The position numbers were made by a program, and so were the translations under genes. The notes under the pieces are model-generated. The model ran no database searches, was not told the origin of the DNA, and saw only the letters and a program-made list of their open reading frames with translations. Positions 1-8,391 of a stretch of DNA of 64,000 nucleotides are shown in pieces. The stretch spans positions 310,001-374,000 of the forward strand of contig NZ_CP081294.1 of NCBI RefSeq assembly GCF_019711315.1, written 5' to 3'. Origin of the DNA: Qipengyuania gelatinilytica (GTDB taxonomy: Bacteria > Pseudomonadota > Alphaproteobacteria > Sphingomonadales > Sphingomonadaceae). Within the stretch, counting starts at the first letter, position 1, and each line of letters begins with the position of its first letter.

Positions 1-947
1 ACCCCATCCTCGACCCGCAGGTCTTGGTGCTGGTGCTCGTAATCCTCGACCGCAACCGCGATACGGATCGCGGGATAGCCTTTCTCCATAAAGGGGATCT
101 GGTCGCCGCCACGGCCCATGCGGTCGACGCGCCAGATCTGGCGTACGTCGAGGCCGCCTTCGGTTTCGTCGGCAAGGTTGTCGAGCCAACGCGAGAGGTT
201 GCGGCTCGGACTGTCGTTCTCGCCGCCCTCGCGCCGCTGCGATGCGCGGATGGCGTCGGTCAGGTCGGCGCGCGGGCCTTCGGAAAAGACGCGGACGTGA
301 TCGGGATCGCAATAGCCGTCGCTGCCGCAGCTGTTGCCCACGACATCGTTGTTGAGGACGGCTTTCACCTGCCAGTCCTGCTCTGCCGCATAATCGGCCA
401 TCAGGCGGCCACCGTAGAGGCCTTGCTCCTCACCTGAGAGCAAGGCGTAAACGATGGTGACAGGGTATTCGCGCTTGGTCAGCGCGCGGGCCGCTTCGAG
501 CACCAGCACCGTGCCCGATCCATCGTCATTCGCACCGGGAGCATCGCTTTCCCAGTCCATCGCATCGGTTACACGGCTGTCGATATGGGCTTGCACGATC
601 ACGACCTCATTGGGGCGCTCGGTCCCGCGCTGGATGGCGACGGCATTGCGAATGCGCGTGGGACGCGGAAGTCGCCTGCCCTCCTCGATCCGCTCGGGTG
701 CAACGATTTCGAGGCAATTGTCGCACGCTTCTGAAATGCGACCAAACTCGGCCAGCCCCCAGTCGACGGCAGCGCCGATCCCGCGGGTGGGATTGTCCTG
801 CTCGGACAGCGTATGGCGCGTGCCGAAGCCTACCAGCGTGCCGATATCGGCACGCAAGCGCTCTTCGGAGACATCCGCAGCCGGATCGGCCTCCTGCGCG
901 ACGAGCGGTGTTGCAAGGAGGGCGGCGAACAGGGCGAGCTTTTTCAT
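1..947 (-). CDS. M28 family zinc aminopeptidase, exported (3' end outside window)
   Basis: The protein starts at the ATG at 947 behind an AGGCGGGT ribosome site, and its C-terminus lies beyond base 1. It opens with a short Sec signal (MKKLALFAALLATPLVAQ). The body shows M28 hallmarks: an AHIDS stretch, then GANDDGSGT (zinc-binding Asp), then LLSGEEQGLYGG (catalytic Glu-Glu), later a DNDVVGN-like Asp segment. M28 enzymes remove N-terminal residues from peptides in the periplasm or outside the cell with two zinc ions. It follows proS on the same strand after 37 bases, so it may be the last gene of that run. Family assignment is firm; substrate is not predictable from sequence. Confidence 0.9.
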   Translation of the reverse strand, partial: MKKLALFAALLATPLVAQEADPAADVSEERLRADIGTLVGFGTRHTLSEQDNPTRGIGAAVDWGLAEFGRISEACDNCLEIVAPERIEEGRRLPRPTRIRNAVAIQRGTERPNEVVIVQAHIDSRVTDAMDWESDAPGANDDGSGTVLVLEAARALTKREYPVTIVYALLSGEEQGLYGGRLMADYAAEQDWQVKAVLNNDVVGNSCGSDGYCDPDHVRVFSEGPRADLTDAIRASQRREGGENDSPSRNLSRWLDNLADETEGGLDVRQIWRVDRMGRGGDQIPFMEKGYPAIRIAVAVEDYEHQHQDLRVEDG

Positions 948-984
948 ACCCGCCTGTCTGTTGCAGAACCGCCCTCAGATCAAG

Positions 985-2526
985 TCAGTAGGCTTTCGCC
1001 AGCAGGACCCGTTCGACCGCCTTGTCGCCGGTGAAGATGCAGGTCCCATCGACCGGCGCGGCATCCATCGGCACGTTGCGGATCGTGAGCTTGTGCTCCT
1101 TCAGACGCTCGACGACCTTTTCGAGTGCTTCGCCGGTGGGCTTCGACCACTGGACTTCCACCCAGCCCGGATAACGTGAGGCTGCGAAGAACTTCTCGAC
1201 TTCATCGAAACTCGTCACGCCGCGCGTGATATTGGCTTCGCGGCGCTCGGCGGCCTCGGTCAGCAGCGAAGCCTGCATGTCGGCGAGGATATCGGGCACG
1301 GTCTGTCCAGCGACTTCGCGCGTCGGCGTCTGGAAGGCGGGCTTGCCGGTTTCCTCATCCCACAAGCGGTCGCGGCGCAGCAGGCTGACGACGCCGTTAT
1401 CCATGTCCCGGCCGCCGACTTCGATGATGATCGGGGCACCTTTACGGACATAATCCCAACGCTTGGCAGCAGCCTTGCCCGGACGCGTGTCGAGCAGGAC
1501 GCGGAGCGGTTCGCCGAGCACATTCTGGCTGGCGAGCGTCGCGCGCAGCGCCTCGCAATATTCGATCAGCGGTTCGTCTTCGGGCTTGTCGCGCAGCATC
1601 GGCAGGATCACCACCTGCTGAGGCGCGATCTTGGGCGGAAGGCGCAGTCCGTCGTCATCACCGTGGGTCATGATCACACCACCGACCATGCGGGTCGAAA
1701 CGCCCCAGCTGGTCGTGTGGCACAGGCTCTCGCCGCCATCCTTGTTCTGGTACTTGATGCCCGAAGCCTTGGAGAAATTGGTGCCGAGATAATGGCTGGT
1801 ACCGGCCTGCAAGGCCTTGCCGTCCTGCATCATCGCCTCGATCGACCAGGTCTCCACCGCGCCGGGGAAGCGTTCGTTCTCGGGCTTCTCACCAGCGACA
1901 ACGCCCAGGGCGAGGTCTTCGTCCGCGAAGGCGCGGTAGACTTCGAGCATGGTGAGCGTGTGGTCCTGCGCCTCGGCTTCGTCGGCATGGGCCGTGTGGC
2001 CTTCCTGCCAGAGGAATTCGCTCGTGCGCAGGAACATGCGGGTGCGCATTTCCCAGCGCACCACATTCGCCCACTGGTTGAGCTTCAGCGGCAGGTCGCG
2101 CCAGCTTTGCACCCAGCGCGCCATGGCATCGCCGATGATCGTTTCCGAGGTTGGACGAACGATAAGCGGTTCTTCCAGCTTGGCTTCGGGATCGGGGATC
2201 AGGCCGCCGTCGGGGCCAGCGATCAGGCGGTGGTGCGTGACGACCGCCATTTCCTTGGCAAAGCCTTCGACATGTTCGGCCTCACGCTCGAAGTTGGAAA
2301 GCGGGATGAAGATCGGAAAATAGGCGTTCGAATGACCGGTCGCCTTGATCCGATCGTCGAGGAGACGCTGCATGCGCTCCCAGATGCCATAGCCCCACGG
2401 CCGGATGACCATGCAGCCGCGGACGCCCGATTCCTCGGCCATTTCGGCAGCTGAGATGACTTCCTGGTACCACGCTGCGAAATCGTCGGCACGGCGGGCG
2501 TTCAAGGCATGGCGGATGTTGGCCAC
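985..2526 (-). CDS. proS: Proline--tRNA ligase, short archaeal/eukaryal-type form
   Basis: This 513-residue class II synthetase charges tRNA-Pro in the cytoplasm. Motif 2 is visible as RTRMFLRTSEFLWQEGH (residues 161-177) and RPTSE at 124-128. There is no editing insertion between motifs 2 and 3. The protein ends in the AKAY tail; a C-terminal tyrosine is typical of the archaeal/eukaryal-like (type 3) ProRS group and is known from Thermus to fold back toward the active site. Bacteria more often carry the long type 1 or short type 2 enzyme, so the form is notable. The start used is a GTG at 2526, with only a weak GAGA ribosome site; the next ATG would remove conserved residues. Confidence 0.95.
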   Translation of the reverse strand: MANIRHALNARRADDFAAWYQEVISAAEMAEESGVRGCMVIRPWGYGIWERMQRLLDDRIKATGHSNAYFPIFIPLSNFEREAEHVEGFAKEMAVVTHHRLIAGPDGGLIPDPEAKLEEPLIVRPTSETIIGDAMARWVQSWRDLPLKLNQWANVVRWEMRTRMFLRTSEFLWQEGHTAHADEAEAQDHTLTMLEVYRAFADEDLALGVVAGEKPENERFPGAVETWSIEAMMQDGKALQAGTSHYLGTNFSKASGIKYQNKDGGESLCHTTSWGVSTRMVGGVIMTHGDDDGLRLPPKIAPQQVVILPMLRDKPEDEPLIEYCEALRATLASQNVLGEPLRVLLDTRPGKAAAKRWDYVRKGAPIIIEVGGRDMDNGVVSLLRRDRLWDEETGKPAFQTPTREVAGQTVPDILADMQASLLTEAAERREANITRGVTSFDEVEKFFAASRYPGWVEVQWSKPTGEALEKVVERLKEHKLTIRNVPMDAAPVDGTCIFTGDKAVERVLLAKAY

Positions 2527-2591
2527 AGATCGATTCTCACGTTTTGATTGGTTTCGCGCCCGCCCCTAGCGCCTCGTGCGCAACTGGTCGA

Positions 2592-3143
2592 CTATTTGCT
2601 CAGCTCGTCCAGCTTCTTCTGCATCGCGGCCATCTGTTCGCGCATCTGGGCGAGCTCGTCGTCCGCTTCTTTCTTGGCCGCATCCGCTCCCTTGCGGGTC
2701 ACAGGAATGAAGGCTTCTGCGGCGTTCTGCATCATCTTGATGTTGGCTTCCGCCATCTTGGCGAGCGGGTTGCCCTCGATGCCCTTCGCGAAGGCCGACT
2801 GCAGCTGTTCGCGGTTCTTGCGGAAGTTCGCCATGCTCGCTTCAAGATAGCTCGGCATCATCGACTGCATCGAGTTGCCATACATGCTGATCAGGTCGCG
2901 CAGGAAGCTGACCGGCAGCATCTGCGTGCCGTGGCTTTCTTCCTCGACGATGATCTGGGTGAGGATGGTATGGGTGATATCGTCGCCCGATTTCGCGTCG
3001 AGGACCTGGAAGTCGACATTTTCGCGGACCATCTTCGCCAGATCGTCGAGCGTGATGTAGCTCGAGGTATCGGTGTTGTAGAGACGCCGGTTGGCGTATT
3101 TCTTGATGATGATCGGTTCGCCCTCGGCGGTCCGCTTTGCCAT
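2592..3143 (-). CDS. phaR: Polyhydroxyalkanoate synthesis regulator PhaR
   Basis: This is a 183-residue DNA-binding repressor of polyhydroxyalkanoate granule genes that also senses polymer. The N-terminal PHB/PHA accumulation domain is plain (IIIKKYANRRLYNTDTSSYI, then YITLDDLAKMVRE, residues 10-40), followed by the second conserved segment with SFLRDLISMYG. The C-terminus is rich in Lys/Asp/Glu/Met and probably coiled coil. The ATG at 3143 is chosen over a GTG six codons upstream because GGGGAGAAG sits seven bases before it. The leader contains nested TGCAC/GTGCA dyads that may be its own operator (see separate entry). No phaC or phasin gene is adjacent. Confidence 0.95.
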   Translation of the reverse strand: MAKRTAEGEPIIIKKYANRRLYNTDTSSYITLDDLAKMVRENVDFQVLDAKSGDDITHTILTQIIVEEESHGTQMLPVSFLRDLISMYGNSMQSMMPSYLEASMANFRKNREQLQSAFAKGIEGNPLAKMAEANIKMMQNAAEAFIPVTRKGADAAKKEADDELAQMREQMAAMQKKLDELSK

Positions 3144-3171
3144 GTCGCTTCTTCTCCCCACTCATGCCCGG

Positions 3172-3220
3172 TTTGTGCAGTGCGGGGGATGCTTAGCACT
3201 TGCACAATGTGCAGTGCAAC
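3172..3220 (-). promoter_or_regulatory. TGCAC/GTGCA dyads, probable PhaR autoregulatory operator
   Basis: The leader between alr and phaR holds an inverted repeat TTGCAC (3200-3205) / GTGCAA (3214-3219) enclosing a second near-palindrome TGCACAATGTGCA (3201-3213). A further GTGCAGTGC lies at 3175-3183. PhaR proteins of other alphaproteobacteria bind TGC/GCA-rich dyads and repress their own genes; that link is inferred, not shown here. Confidence 0.5.
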
Positions 3221-3229
3221 AAGGCAGGT

Positions 3230-4267
3230 TCAGCGATCGAACCGGTGTCCTAAAACGGTAAGCAATTCATATTGCGATAGAGCGGTTTGCCGCGCAGCAT
3301 CGGGCAGCGAATAGGGCAAAGAAACCCAGTCACCCTCGACCAGTTCGGGTGCTGCATCGAGGTCGATGACGATCATGTCCATCGAGACCTTGCCCAGGAT
3401 GGGGAGGCTGCGTCCCTCATGCCCGAACGCCGCCCCGCCCCAGCTTCTAAGGATCCCGTCAGCATAGCCGAGCGAGAGTACGCCTACGCGCATGTCGTGC
3501 TTTGCGGTGAAGGTCGCGTTGTAACCGACGGTCTCGCCGGCACGCAGGTTGCGGGTCTGGATGATCGCGGCTTCGGGATAGGCGACCTGACTGATAGAGG
3601 ACTCCAATTCCTGCCGCGGCACGCCGCCATAAAGCGAAAGGCCCGGCCGGGTCAGGTCGAAGTGGTAGTCGCTACCAAGTGCGATGCCCGCGCTGTTCGC
3701 GAGGCTTTCCGCCTGATGATCGATCATCGGCAGGATCGCGCGGAAATCTGCCAGCTGCCGTGCATTCATCGTGCTGTCTTCGTCCGCACAGGCGAGGTGG
3801 CTCATCAGCACCTCGACCTCGAGCGATTGAACCAGCGGATCGGAAATTTCTTCAGGCCGGATCCCGAGCCGGTTGATCCCGCTATCGACCATGAGGTGAC
3901 ACGGGCCGCCACCGCTCTCGGTCCAGAGTTTTGCCTGACGGACTGAATCGATAACCGGCCGGACGCCTGTTGCGCGTGCATAGGCCGCTTCCGAACTGTC
4001 CAACGGTCCATGAAGGACGGCCACCTGTTCGGGCGCCGCATGTTCGAGGACGGGCGCAACTTCGCTCCAATGCGCCACGAAGAAATCGCGGGCTCCCGCC
4101 TCGATAAGGGTGGGCAGGCAATTCTCCACCCCCAACCCGTAGCAATCCGCTTTCACTGCGGCCCCTGCCCGCGCCTTGCCCGACATGCGGTCAAGGGCCG
4201 ACCAGTTGGACGCAAGGGCGTCGCGGTCGATCTTCAGGCGGAGGGTTGGCGGCGGAACCTCGCTCAC
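3230..4267 (-). CDS. alr: Alanine racemase
   Basis: This 345-residue PLP enzyme interconverts L- and D-alanine for peptidoglycan. The PLP lysine lies in AAVKADCYGLG (K39), and the catalytic tyrosine of the second domain is in SLGYADG. Length fits the fold-type III family. The start is a GTG at 4267 that overlaps the stop of the upstream transporter gene (GTGA), so translation is probably coupled. A longer reading into the transporter gene is possible but would lie wholly within it. The coupling to a transporter rather than to dadA or dnaB is unusual enough to note. Confidence 0.95.
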   Translation of the reverse strand: MSEVPPPTLRLKIDRDALASNWSALDRMSGKARAGAAVKADCYGLGVENCLPTLIEAGARDFFVAHWSEVAPVLEHAAPEQVAVLHGPLDSSEAAYARATGVRPVIDSVRQAKLWTESGGGPCHLMVDSGINRLGIRPEEISDPLVQSLEVEVLMSHLACADEDSTMNARQLADFRAILPMIDHQAESLANSAGIALGSDYHFDLTRPGLSLYGGVPRQELESSISQVAYPEAAIIQTRNLRAGETVGYNATFTAKHDMRVGVLSLGYADGILRSWGGAAFGHEGRSLPILGKVSMDMIVIDLDAAPELVEGDWVSLPYSLPDAARQTALSQYELLTVLGHRFDR

Positions 4268-5928
4268 GGGGTGACGGGCGATGCGGGCGGCGCTTCGCCC
4301 GAATCCTCGAAATCGGCCGGCGGGCCGCTGGGCAGGCCCCACCATGCGACGACGACACCGAAGGCAACCACCACCCAGGTGTACCAGAGGCCCGAATAGA
4401 TATTGCCCGTACTCGCTACGATCACGCCAGCGATCAGCGGCAGGAAGCCCCCGAGGTAGCCAGCACCGATGTGATAGGGGATCGACATCGAACTGTAGCG
4501 GATCTTCGCCGGGAACATTTCTGACAAAAGGGCGGCGACCGAACCGTAGGTCAATGCCGAAAGCATGCCCAGACCAAGCAGTACTGCAACGATCCCCAGG
4601 ATGTTCGCAAAACCTGGCTGCTGCTTGCTGAAGTCGAAGCCGTATTCGCCGAGCGCCGCGCGGATCCCGTCACGGCGGGCTGCGCCATCCTCGAACCAGG
4701 CAGGATCAATTGCGATCTGCTCCCCGCCAGCGGCAAGTTGCAGTTCCGTCCCGCCATAGAGCTCGTAAGGAACGCCCGCAGCAGTCAATACTTCGAGTAC
4801 CTTGCCGCAATCGGTTTGCTCGCGATCGAACAAGTCAGCGAAGGGATCGGTCGAACATTCAGGGCCGGCCACCGTGATCGGTGTGCGCTCCGCCGCTTGT
4901 GCGATACCCGGATTGGCAAGACTGCCCAAAGTCCAGAACGCCGGGAACAGCAGGACGAGAGTAGCGAGTGCCCCGATGATGATCGGCTTCTTGCGCCCTA
5001 CCCTGTCGGACCATTTCCCGATCAGGACGTAGAAGGTCATCGCAATGATGCCGGAGACGAACAGGATCAGCTCGACAGTCAGATCGTCGACATGCATCGG
5101 CCCCCGCAGGAAGCTCATGCCGCTGAAGAATGCGGTGTACCAGATAGTGGTGAGCACACCCGTGACACCGAACAGCGCGACAAAGATTCGCTTCTTGTTG
5201 CCGGGATAGGTGAAGCTCTCGACAAAGGGGTTATCGGCAGTTTCGCCGGCTTCCTTCATCGCCTGGAAAACCGGGCTTTCGGACAGTTTCAACCGCATCC
5301 AGAGCGAAATGCCGAGGAGGATGATCGAGAGCAGGAAAGGCACGCGCCAGCCCCAGGCCTGGAAATCATCCTCCGGGATCAGGAATCGGCAGGCAAGCAC
5401 GACAGCGATCGACAGCACAAAACCGCCTGCGACGCTGGCCTGAATGAAGCTGGTGTAGAAGCCGCGCTTTTCAGGCGGGGCATGCTCGGCGACGTAAATG
5501 GCCGCGCCGCCATACTCACCGCCGAGCGCGAGGCCCTGAAGCACGCGCAGGAGAATGACGATGATGGGGGCCGCGATGCCGATGGTGGCAACCGTCGGTA
5601 TCAGGCCGACACCCGCCGTCGCGATACCCATGAGCGTGACCGTGACCAGGAAGGTGTATTTCCTCCCCAAGCGGTCGCCGAGAAAGCCGAACAGGATCGC
5701 GCCGATCGGGCGAAACGCAAACCCGACCGCAAAGGTCGACCACACCAGAAGCAGGCCGAGCGTCTCGTTATCGACGTCGTAGAAGGCGTCTTTCAGGATG
5801 TAGGCGAGTGTGCCGTAGATGAAGAAATCGTACCATTCGAAGATGGTCCCGGCGCTGCTTGCCCCGATGACGAGCTTGATCTCGTTCTCGCTCGGCTCGC
5901 GCTGTGTCGCTGTGCTGCCGCTTGCCAT
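4264..5928 (-). CDS. MHS-type MFS transporter (metabolite:H+ symporter) with soluble insert
   Basis: This is a 554-residue inner-membrane permease of the major facilitator superfamily. FEWYDFFIYG after the first segment, GDRLGRK in the first cytoplasmic loop and LQGLALGGEYGG are signatures of the metabolite:H+ symporter family (ProP, KgtP and shikimate-type permeases). Between the last but two and last helices lies a hydrophilic stretch of about 100 residues (TPITVAGPECSTDPF onward) with two cysteines; classic family members lack it. The ATG at 5928 is preceded by GGAAGGA. It ends overlapping the alr start. Substrate cannot be read from sequence; an amino or organic acid is the family norm. 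Confidence 0.88.
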   Translation of the reverse strand: MASGSTATQREPSENEIKLVIGASSAGTIFEWYDFFIYGTLAYILKDAFYDVDNETLGLLLVWSTFAVGFAFRPIGAILFGFLGDRLGRKYTFLVTVTLMGIATAGVGLIPTVATIGIAAPIIVILLRVLQGLALGGEYGGAAIYVAEHAPPEKRGFYTSFIQASVAGGFVLSIAVVLACRFLIPEDDFQAWGWRVPFLLSIILLGISLWMRLKLSESPVFQAMKEAGETADNPFVESFTYPGNKKRIFVALFGVTGVLTTIWYTAFFSGMSFLRGPMHVDDLTVELILFVSGIIAMTFYVLIGKWSDRVGRKKPIIIGALATLVLLFPAFWTLGSLANPGIAQAAERTPITVAGPECSTDPFADLFDREQTDCGKVLEVLTAAGVPYELYGGTELQLAAGGEQIAIDPAWFEDGAARRDGIRAALGEYGFDFSKQQPGFANILGIVAVLLGLGMLSALTYGSVAALLSEMFPAKIRYSSMSIPYHIGAGYLGGFLPLIAGVIVASTGNIYSGLWYTWVVVAFGVVVAWWGLPSGPPADFEDSGEAPPASPVTP

Positions 5929-5963
5929 TCCTTCCGATCCCCTCTGGCTTTTGTCAGGGCCGT

Positions 5964-6392
5964 CTAGCGTTCCGCTGCGCCCTTGGAAAGCGCATCGAGC
6001 GCAGCCTTCCACGGCAAGAGTATCGCACCGTGGCGTGCCGGATAGGCCCTCGCGGCGTCCAGCATCTCAAGGTCGGGCCAGTCGGGCTGAGGGCCGTCTG
6101 CGGTCACCCATTCGTCGATCGACGCAGCTAAATCGGCAATTTCCGCAGGCTCTCGTGCGGTTGCGTGCCGGGCGAAGATTGCCGCGGAAGCCTGTCCAAC
6201 CGCACAGGCAGTCACTCTCAATCCGATCTTGCCGATACCCGGTTCAGTCGAAAGAGCGAGCGTGCTGCCACAGCTGCGCGATCGCGCTTCGCCAATCAGC
6301 GATGCGTTCTCGTCGAAAGGATATCCGGCAAGTTCGATCGCCAGCCCGAGCAGGGCGGGCGAATAGAGCGCGCCGCCGGGCGGCGCCGTCAC
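5964..6392 (-). CDS. NifU/IscU-like scaffold domain protein missing the third cysteine
   Basis: This 142-residue protein has the fold pattern of the NifU N-terminal domain, the scaffold on which Fe-S clusters are built. Two of the three ligand cysteines are present (RSCGST, C41; VTACAVGQAS, C63). The third site, normally in a Cys-bearing segment near the C-terminus, reads ARHGAILLPWKAAL with no cysteine. It may therefore not hold a cluster as IscU does. No iscS, sufS or other cluster-assembly gene is nearby. The start is a GTG at 6392 that overlaps the cvpA stop (GTGA). Related shortened scaffolds occur in Sphingomonadales; their function is not established to my knowledge. Confidence 0.8.
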   Translation of the reverse strand: MTAPPGGALYSPALLGLAIELAGYPFDENASLIGEARSRSCGSTLALSTEPGIGKIGLRVTACAVGQASAAIFARHATAREPAEIADLAASIDEWVTADGPQPDWPDLEMLDAARAYPARHGAILLPWKAALDALSKGAAER

Positions 6393-6922
6393 GCCTCGGG
6401 TTCTTCGGTTTCAGCCTCTTCACCGCGGAGTTCGGCACGCCGCTGGGCGAGGATTTCAACCAATGTCCGCGAACCGCCGTCGATCAGCTCGTAGCTGTTG
6501 GCGGTGGTGATCCATACGGGGCGCCCGCGATAGTCCCACACGCGGTCATAACCGAGCACGAGCAGTGAGAATCCGATCACGACGATGATCATGCCCTTGA
6601 GGGTCCCGAAACCGAAACCGAGGACGCGGTCGATCGGGCCAAGCACCGAACTGCGCGAAGCCTCGCCCACATTGTTCGCAATGACCTTCATCGCGGCATA
6701 GGGAATGAGGAGCAGCAGCACGAAAGCCATGACCGACGTGGCGACGCTGGGGCCGATGAAATCCTGCATCACCAGCGTCAGCGGCGTGTGGAGATAGCGA
6801 ATCGCGAAAGCCGCAAGGATCCACGACCCGAGCGACAGAACTTCCTGCAGGAAACCGCGCATGAAACCACCGATGGCGGCCACGCCAACGATGAGCAGCA
6901 CGATAAGATCGAAACCCGTCAT
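6389..6922 (-). CDS. cvpA: CvpA family inner-membrane protein
   Basis: A 177-residue membrane protein with the CvpA/colicin V production signature: an N-terminal helix (FDLIVLLIVGVAAIGGFMRGF), then LSLGSWILAAFAIRYL, a third around VATSVMAFVLLLLIP, and a fourth at KGMIIVVIGFSLLVLG with the conserved LGFGFGTLKG loop before it. The C-terminus is acidic and cytoplasmic. In Escherichia coli CvpA is linked to envelope and bile-salt tolerance; the molecular role is unclear. It lies 34 bases after radA and overlaps the next gene, so the three probably share a transcript. Confidence 0.9.
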   Translation of the reverse strand: MTGFDLIVLLIVGVAAIGGFMRGFLQEVLSLGSWILAAFAIRYLHTPLTLVMQDFIGPSVATSVMAFVLLLLIPYAAMKVIANNVGEASRSSVLGPIDRVLGFGFGTLKGMIIVVIGFSLLVLGYDRVWDYRGRPVWITTANSYELIDGGSRTLVEILAQRRAELRGEEAETEEPEA

Positions 6923-6956
6923 AAAACCCCATTAATCCCTAGGGCTTTGCGGTTTA

Positions 6957-8321
6957 TTAACTGCTCATCACACGGTCAACGAGGTTTGCCAGTTGTCCCA
7001 AGCCCGAATAATCAAGGTCGGGCGAGGCGTTCTTTGGGTCGGACGGACCGAAGCCGCGCATGAAACCTAGCTTTGCAGCCTCGCGCATTCTTACGCCGCC
7101 ATGCGCTACGGGCCGAACTTCACCGGCAAGACTGACTTCGCCGAGCCAGACACTTCGATCGGGCAGAGGCTTGTCCGCCAGCGCACTGACCAGGGCTGCG
7201 GCAACCGCGAGATCGGCTGCGGGATCGGAGAGGCGGTAACCGCCTGCGACATTGAGATAGACCTCGGCCGAACTGAACGAGAGGCCGCAGCGCGATTCCA
7301 GCACGGCGAGCAGCATGGCGAGGCGGCCATTGTCCCATCCCACGACCGCCCTGCGCGGCGTGGCGCCGGACTGGAGCCTTACGATCAGAGCCTGGATTTC
7401 CACGAGCACAGGCCGTGTACCCTCCATCGCCGGAAATACCGAGCTTCCCGCCATGGGTTGGTCGCGCCCGGACAGGAACAGCATGGACGGGTTTTCGACT
7501 TCCTCGAGCCCGTCTCCTGCCATGGCGAAGACGCCGATTTCATCGACTGCGCCGAAGCGGTTCTTGAGAGCACGCAGGATCCGATACTGGTGGCTCCGTT
7601 CGCCTTCGAAGCTCATAACCACATCGACCATGTGTTCGAGCACGCGCGGGCCGGCGATATTCCCGTCCTTCGTCACGTGCCCGACCAGCACGAGCGCAAC
7701 ACCGTTCTCCTTGGCATAACGGATCAGCTCGAAGGCGCATCCGCGCACCTGGCTGACCGTCCCAGGCGCCCCTTCGATGGTGTCGGAATGCATCGTCTGG
7801 ATGGAATCGATCACGAGGAATTTGGGCGTTTCCATCGAACCGAGGGTCGTCAGGATATCGCGTACACCGGTTGCCGCCGCCAGCTTCACCGGCGCATCGG
7901 ACAGGCCAAGACGGGCTGCGCGCATGCGAACCTGCCCCGCTGCTTCCTCGCCGCTGACATAGACGACAGCGTGCCCTTCGCGCGCAACCTTGGCCGCTGC
8001 CTGCAGCAGCAGCGTCGATTTGCCGATACCCGGATCACCGCCCATCAGGATCGCGCTGCCCGGCACGAGGCCGCCGCCCAGAGCACGGTCGAATTCCGCA
8101 AGACCCGTTTTCTGGCGGACCGGCAGTTCGCCCGGCTTGTTGAGGTCGACGAATTCCACCGCCCTGCCCCCACTGGACAGATCGTGCTTCAGCGAGAACA
8201 CCGTCGCGGGCGCATCTTCTGCGAGCGTGTTCCATTCCGCACAGTCGGAGCACTGACCCTGCCACCGGTGGGAAACCGACCCACAGGCCTGGCAGACATA
8301 ACGTTTCTTGGGCTTGGCCAT
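6957..8321 (-). CDS. radA: DNA repair protein RadA
   Basis: This 454-residue RecA-like ATPase promotes branch migration in recombinational repair. An N-terminal C4 zinc finger (C10, C13, C24, C27), the Walker A box GGDPGIGKST (residues 94-103), the RadA-specific LKNRFGAVDEIG motif and a C-terminal Lon-like domain (LSFSSAEVYLNVAGGYRLSD onward) are all present in the usual order and length. The ATG at 8321 is clear. It heads the long minus-strand run leading through cvpA to phaR and proS. Confidence 0.97.
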   Translation of the reverse strand: MAKPKKRYVCQACGSVSHRWQGQCSDCAEWNTLAEDAPATVFSLKHDLSSGGRAVEFVDLNKPGELPVRQKTGLAEFDRALGGGLVPGSAILMGGDPGIGKSTLLLQAAAKVAREGHAVVYVSGEEAAGQVRMRAARLGLSDAPVKLAAATGVRDILTTLGSMETPKFLVIDSIQTMHSDTIEGAPGTVSQVRGCAFELIRYAKENGVALVLVGHVTKDGNIAGPRVLEHMVDVVMSFEGERSHQYRILRALKNRFGAVDEIGVFAMAGDGLEEVENPSMLFLSGRDQPMAGSSVFPAMEGTRPVLVEIQALIVRLQSGATPRRAVVGWDNGRLAMLLAVLESRCGLSFSSAEVYLNVAGGYRLSDPAADLAVAAALVSALADKPLPDRSVWLGEVSLAGEVRPVAHGGVRMREAAKLGFMRGFGPSDPKNASPDLDYSGLGQLANLVDRVMSS

Positions 8322-8391
8322 GCGGATTCACTAACAGAACATTTGCAGAACGCAATTGCCTTTGTCTGCGCGTCTGTGCAGAACCGCGGCG

